A stretch of DNA of 64,000 nt from Oxyruncus cristatus (lineage: Eukaryota; Chordata; Aves; Passeriformes; Cotingidae). Under the pieces are notes generated by a model. The model was not told the origin of the DNA. It saw only the letters and a program-made list of their open reading frames with translations, and made no database searches. The stretch is from NCBI GenBank assembly GCA_013399855.1, contig VXAY01004091.1:6447-70446 (forward strand). Reading direction: 5' to 3'. The first letter of the stretch is position 1; every line of letters starts with the position of its first letter. This document shows, piece after piece, positions 60,486-64,000 of the stretch. The position numbers were made by a program, and so were the translations under genes.

Positions 60486-63400
60486 AAAGAAAATAGATTG
60501 TTTAATTTTTCTCCACTCAGAAAAATCATTGTTTTTCTGATGCAACCATGTGTATTTGTACTGCCCCCTACTCACTTGTGGTCTTCCCTTTTCGGCTTAC
60601 ATGAATTAGATTCTTTCAGCTTTTCTTTACTTCACCTGCTTGCTACAACTGTTCTCAATGCTGTTGATTTCTTCAATTAGATATCCAATCCACTTTGTGA
60701 TGAATACTGATGGGAACAAATCTGTTAGTGTCTTACTGCATTACTCTCTTTAATTAGTCCTGTGACAACGTGATAGTTCATGGATCCCAATGATTTTCCT
60801 ACAGATCTGTTCTTTGTCTTACTGTTTACCATACAATTTATGCTCCTGCATTTTGCTTCTACTGAGGATGGACAATTGGCCAAAACAAGTTGAAACCTGT
60901 GTCACTTAATCATGATATTTTCTCTCTCATTCTTATTCCACTTCTGCTATAAAATATGCGTGTGTTCTGTTACAATGTTATCCTAGATTATATATTCTAA
61001 TAGCCCTGTAGGTGATAACGTTTATCACTCTATGAAAATACCACTGTAGTGCTTTGTGTTTAAAAGGTGAGAAACAGTGGGGTTCAGTAGTTACATGTAT
61101 TTTGAGAAGGTTATTTCAGAAGAGCTTATGCAACTAATTTTTTTTTAATAAGAGAAAAGGAACTTCAGCCTATTTTAATGAAGAAAGAATAGAGCTTATT
61201 TCTCAGTTTTGGCCAGTTTGGCACATATCTGGGCCACTATGAGTTGTAAGGAAGTGCAATTCATAATTCCTTCATAATTGTCAGATTTAACAAAGGAAAT
61301 ATATGGTGAGCCATAAGAAGTAGAATACACGGGTGTATTATTTTTAGTGACAGAAAAGCAGAATAATTGCGATGGAACTAACCTTGCCTACTTTAAAAGC
61401 ACCAAGTGCAGAAGCTGCTCAGAAAGTAGAATTTAAGTAGTAGGTATATAATTAATACATTTATGTTTGTGTTCCAGATGCATGTAATTTTGTATACAAC
61501 TAAGCAAAAATATTAAAGCCCGTTTTCCGTCTTTCCTTTTTGTGTGCACATACAAAACATTAAATTTAAAGAGCTGTATGCCAGTAGCTGCTAAGATTCA
61601 CAATTGTTCCTAGAACACTGAAAGTAGCTCTTGCAATGATAATTGTAAACTGTAAAGTAATAGCAAACAGGTTCGCATTTGGTATAATGATTAGATAACT
61701 GGGGAAAAAACAGCTATTGTGTGTTCCTGGACCACAGTGGAGGTAGAAAGCAAGAAAAATATGTTGTGTGACTGCATATTATTAAAAATGTAGCACTTTA
61801 TATTTACTTTGCACTTAAAAATGTGAATGATCTGACTAACAGAAACAGACAATCTAATATAAATGGTTTGGAATGCATTAAAAATGTATACAAGACAAAT
61901 CGCTATTTTATAATCATTCGGCAATGTAGTAAATTTGCACTGCAGGTTTGATTCATAACAAATTTGCATAACATTTATGTGGAGTTTTCATTGTGCTAAT
62001 ACAGTTCTTTTAGCCACTTTTTAATGTGTGCTACCATTCTATTTTATACCTTTGGGGGTACTTGAAAAAAAGGGAGAGTGGGGGATGGGAGTTAGTGGGA
62101 AGAATATAGCAGAGTTGTAAGATGAAGGTTTGTAATCACAGAACTGAAAAGCTAAGGAAAAATGGATTGAAAAGCGTGTATAACTTAAAATTGAGGGAGT
62201 AGAGGAGAAAAGCATGTATTCTGGGCTCCCATGTGGATTTTATTATATAGTATTCACTTCACCATTTAGGAGGGCGTGAGAAGAAAGATGGGTATCAAGA
62301 GTGCATGGATCGAAGGGGCTTCCAGGAACAGCTATGGTTAAATGAAGGTGCTTGTTAATATGCCTTGATTTGCATATGCTTTATATCCTTTCCCAAATAT
62401 TCTAGGGGCAAATGAATGTTTACATTATATATTTTGCCTTTTAATATTGTAGCTCTTAATTCTCTTAATTCCTTCCCATTCAATAGACCAATTTGCAAAA
62501 AAAGCAGTGTGAATTTGCTTTGAGGCAGAAACAGGAAATGCAGAGGCATGAGGAGAGAGAATTGGCATCAAAGCATAGGTGGAATGGATCCGTTTGAGAG
62601 AAGTCTGGTTTGACAGTTCTAGCATACCTCCATCTTCTTGCTGAGGGACAAAAAATTGAACAGGAATTCATCTAAATCCTGGCTGTGAAATCTGTGTGTG
62701 GGGAAAAAAGTTATTTACCAGAATGCCTACATCTGCTTTCCAATAACTTCAAGAATTCCTCTTATCACCCAGCCCACCTTCCCAGTCTGCATCTCTTTTC
62801 TATATTAATCTTTTCTTACTCTGTAGCATCTACACAAATCAGACAAGGAATAAATGCATTGGCCTGTACACAGAGCATCATAAACACAGATTTCATGCTG
62901 CTTTATTATCAACACCATTACTTAAAATCAGTTTTATATCTTCAGATAGCCTGTATAAATATTTATTACATGCAATGTTTTCATCTTGAATTTTAATAAC
63001 CTAATGCAAAGTTTAAAAGTTAAGAAGTAAGCCAACTGGCTGGCCACTGCATGACTGAGTGTATTTATATACTGGTTTTGAGTAGGAGGGTATTAACAGA
63101 GGTGCCCATCTGTGCACCTCATATGTAGCAGTAGGTGAATGGTACGTATTTGGTCCTTTGTATAACAAAATTTATAAAATCTTTTGGAGAAAAATAACAG
63201 AATTTCTGTGTTTGGTCACAAGGTACAAATATAATAACTTTTTCTACATATTCTGCAATGCCTAAATTGTCTCTTGCTGGCAGCTCCAGTTCCTGTAGTT
63301 TATTCTCTCAGTTTGCTCAGATGTCCTGGTGAACATGCTGTATTCTGTTCTATCAGAGTCACAAAGTTATGTTTAATTTAGTTAAATGCAAGTTTTTTCA

Positions 63401-64000
63401 GCATCCGGAATGAAGAGGAAGGGGTTTCGAGTTAGCCTGTCCTTCAGTGGTTTTGCTTTGTCTCTTCTGCAGCTGGGAAGGAGGAAACATGTTCCTCAAA
63501 ACCATGAGGCCAATGACCAGGAAGTTCAGGTTCTGAACATTAGAAGGGTTAAAACTTAAGTAAGAGGCACACAAAAGCCTATGGGCACTCCTTGTTTATC
63601 CTTGCTTAACAGGAAGGTTGCTGTCTTCAGCTTAATTCAAAGCTTGGCGAGAAGCAGACAGTAGAAGGCATGGATTTTCATTGGATTCTTCAGTTTGCTT
63701 TTTGAGATGACACATGTAAATGTCATGCAGTGATGATGACGTGAATGTGAAAAGTGAGAGTATAGGGAAGTAAATGCATTTATTCATTGGTATAGGGAGA
63801 GCACCCCTCGTGTGCTTCATGATGGTGAAGTAGCCTTCTCTGCTATTGCCTTGAACCTAATGTGTTACGGAACAATGTTACTGTGTATTCTGAGCAGATA
63901 CGTAGAGTTGCTCAGCTGGATTCAAGTAATTGTAAAGACCAGTAAATTTCATGTCTAAAGAAATGGAAAAGCCCTTCCCAGTAAGTCCTGCAGCCTGTTC
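60486..64000 (+). other. ZNF521: Long ZNF521 intron, last part: no gene seen
   Basis: AT-rich intron with no supportable gene. Frames up to 103 codons (62685-62996) have no domain. No exon-like block with ZNF521 finger sequence appears, so the large zinc-finger exon lies beyond 64000. Confidence 0.75.

Noticed and set aside
1..64000. CRISPR arrays, operons, prophage, insertion sequences, tRNA or rRNA genes
   Set aside because: None was seen. The window is vertebrate intron DNA, and no regularly spaced repeats or RNA-gene signatures were found by eye.

Overview
The window is non-microbial, AT-rich vertebrate DNA, almost certainly from a bird. Two retrotransposon pieces carry the CR1 3' end (the ATTCTRTG-type octamer), and one of them still encodes the avian CR1 reverse-transcriptase C-terminus. 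A long LTR resembles avian ERVL-type LTRs, and a few decayed MIR-like SINE pieces are present. No bacterial gene organisation is seen; the longest open frames are short and uninformative, as expected of intron DNA.

The only protein-coding gene I can support is ZNF521 (EHZF/Evi3, a 30-zinc-finger transcriptional co-regulator), on the + strand. A 180-nt exon (15388-15567) encodes the N-terminal segment around the motif C-x2-C-x12-H-x4-C, with consensus splice sites and phase 1 at both ends. About 5.6 kb upstream, 9758-9817 is a candidate 60-nt microexon, also phase 1-1. It has a strong T-rich acceptor and encodes an acidic peptide starting VEENETED. As I remember them, the canonical human ZNF521 protein lacks this peptide, while the paralogue ZNF423 starts its matching exon with VEEGEASDF. 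I read it as an in-frame cassette exon. The first exon (MSRRKQ... start) and the giant zinc-finger exon lie outside the window.

Layout: 1-9757 is upstream intron; 9758-9817 candidate cassette exon; 9818-15387 intron; 15388-15567 coding exon; 15568-64000 the start of a very long intron. That intron holds a 72-bp imperfect palindrome (18965-19036), an antisense CR1 (23012-23358), a 32-base gap (30528-30559), two ~145-bp diverged copies of an unknown element (30881 and 32004), a solo ERV LTR (35637-36801), a 110-bp hairpin element (40368-40477), a probable assembly duplication around a single N (41274-41475), an enhancer-like GC-richer block (43690-44530), a small CpG-dense patch (45630-45840), a second antisense CR1 (49003-49265), MIR-like pieces (55862-55945, 58515-58648) and an old CR1-like piece (60270-60485).

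The items most worth following are the cassette exon with its tandem acceptor, the 110-bp hairpin element, and the candidate regulatory blocks in the long intron. All family assignments are from memory and reading by eye; no alignment or database search was run.
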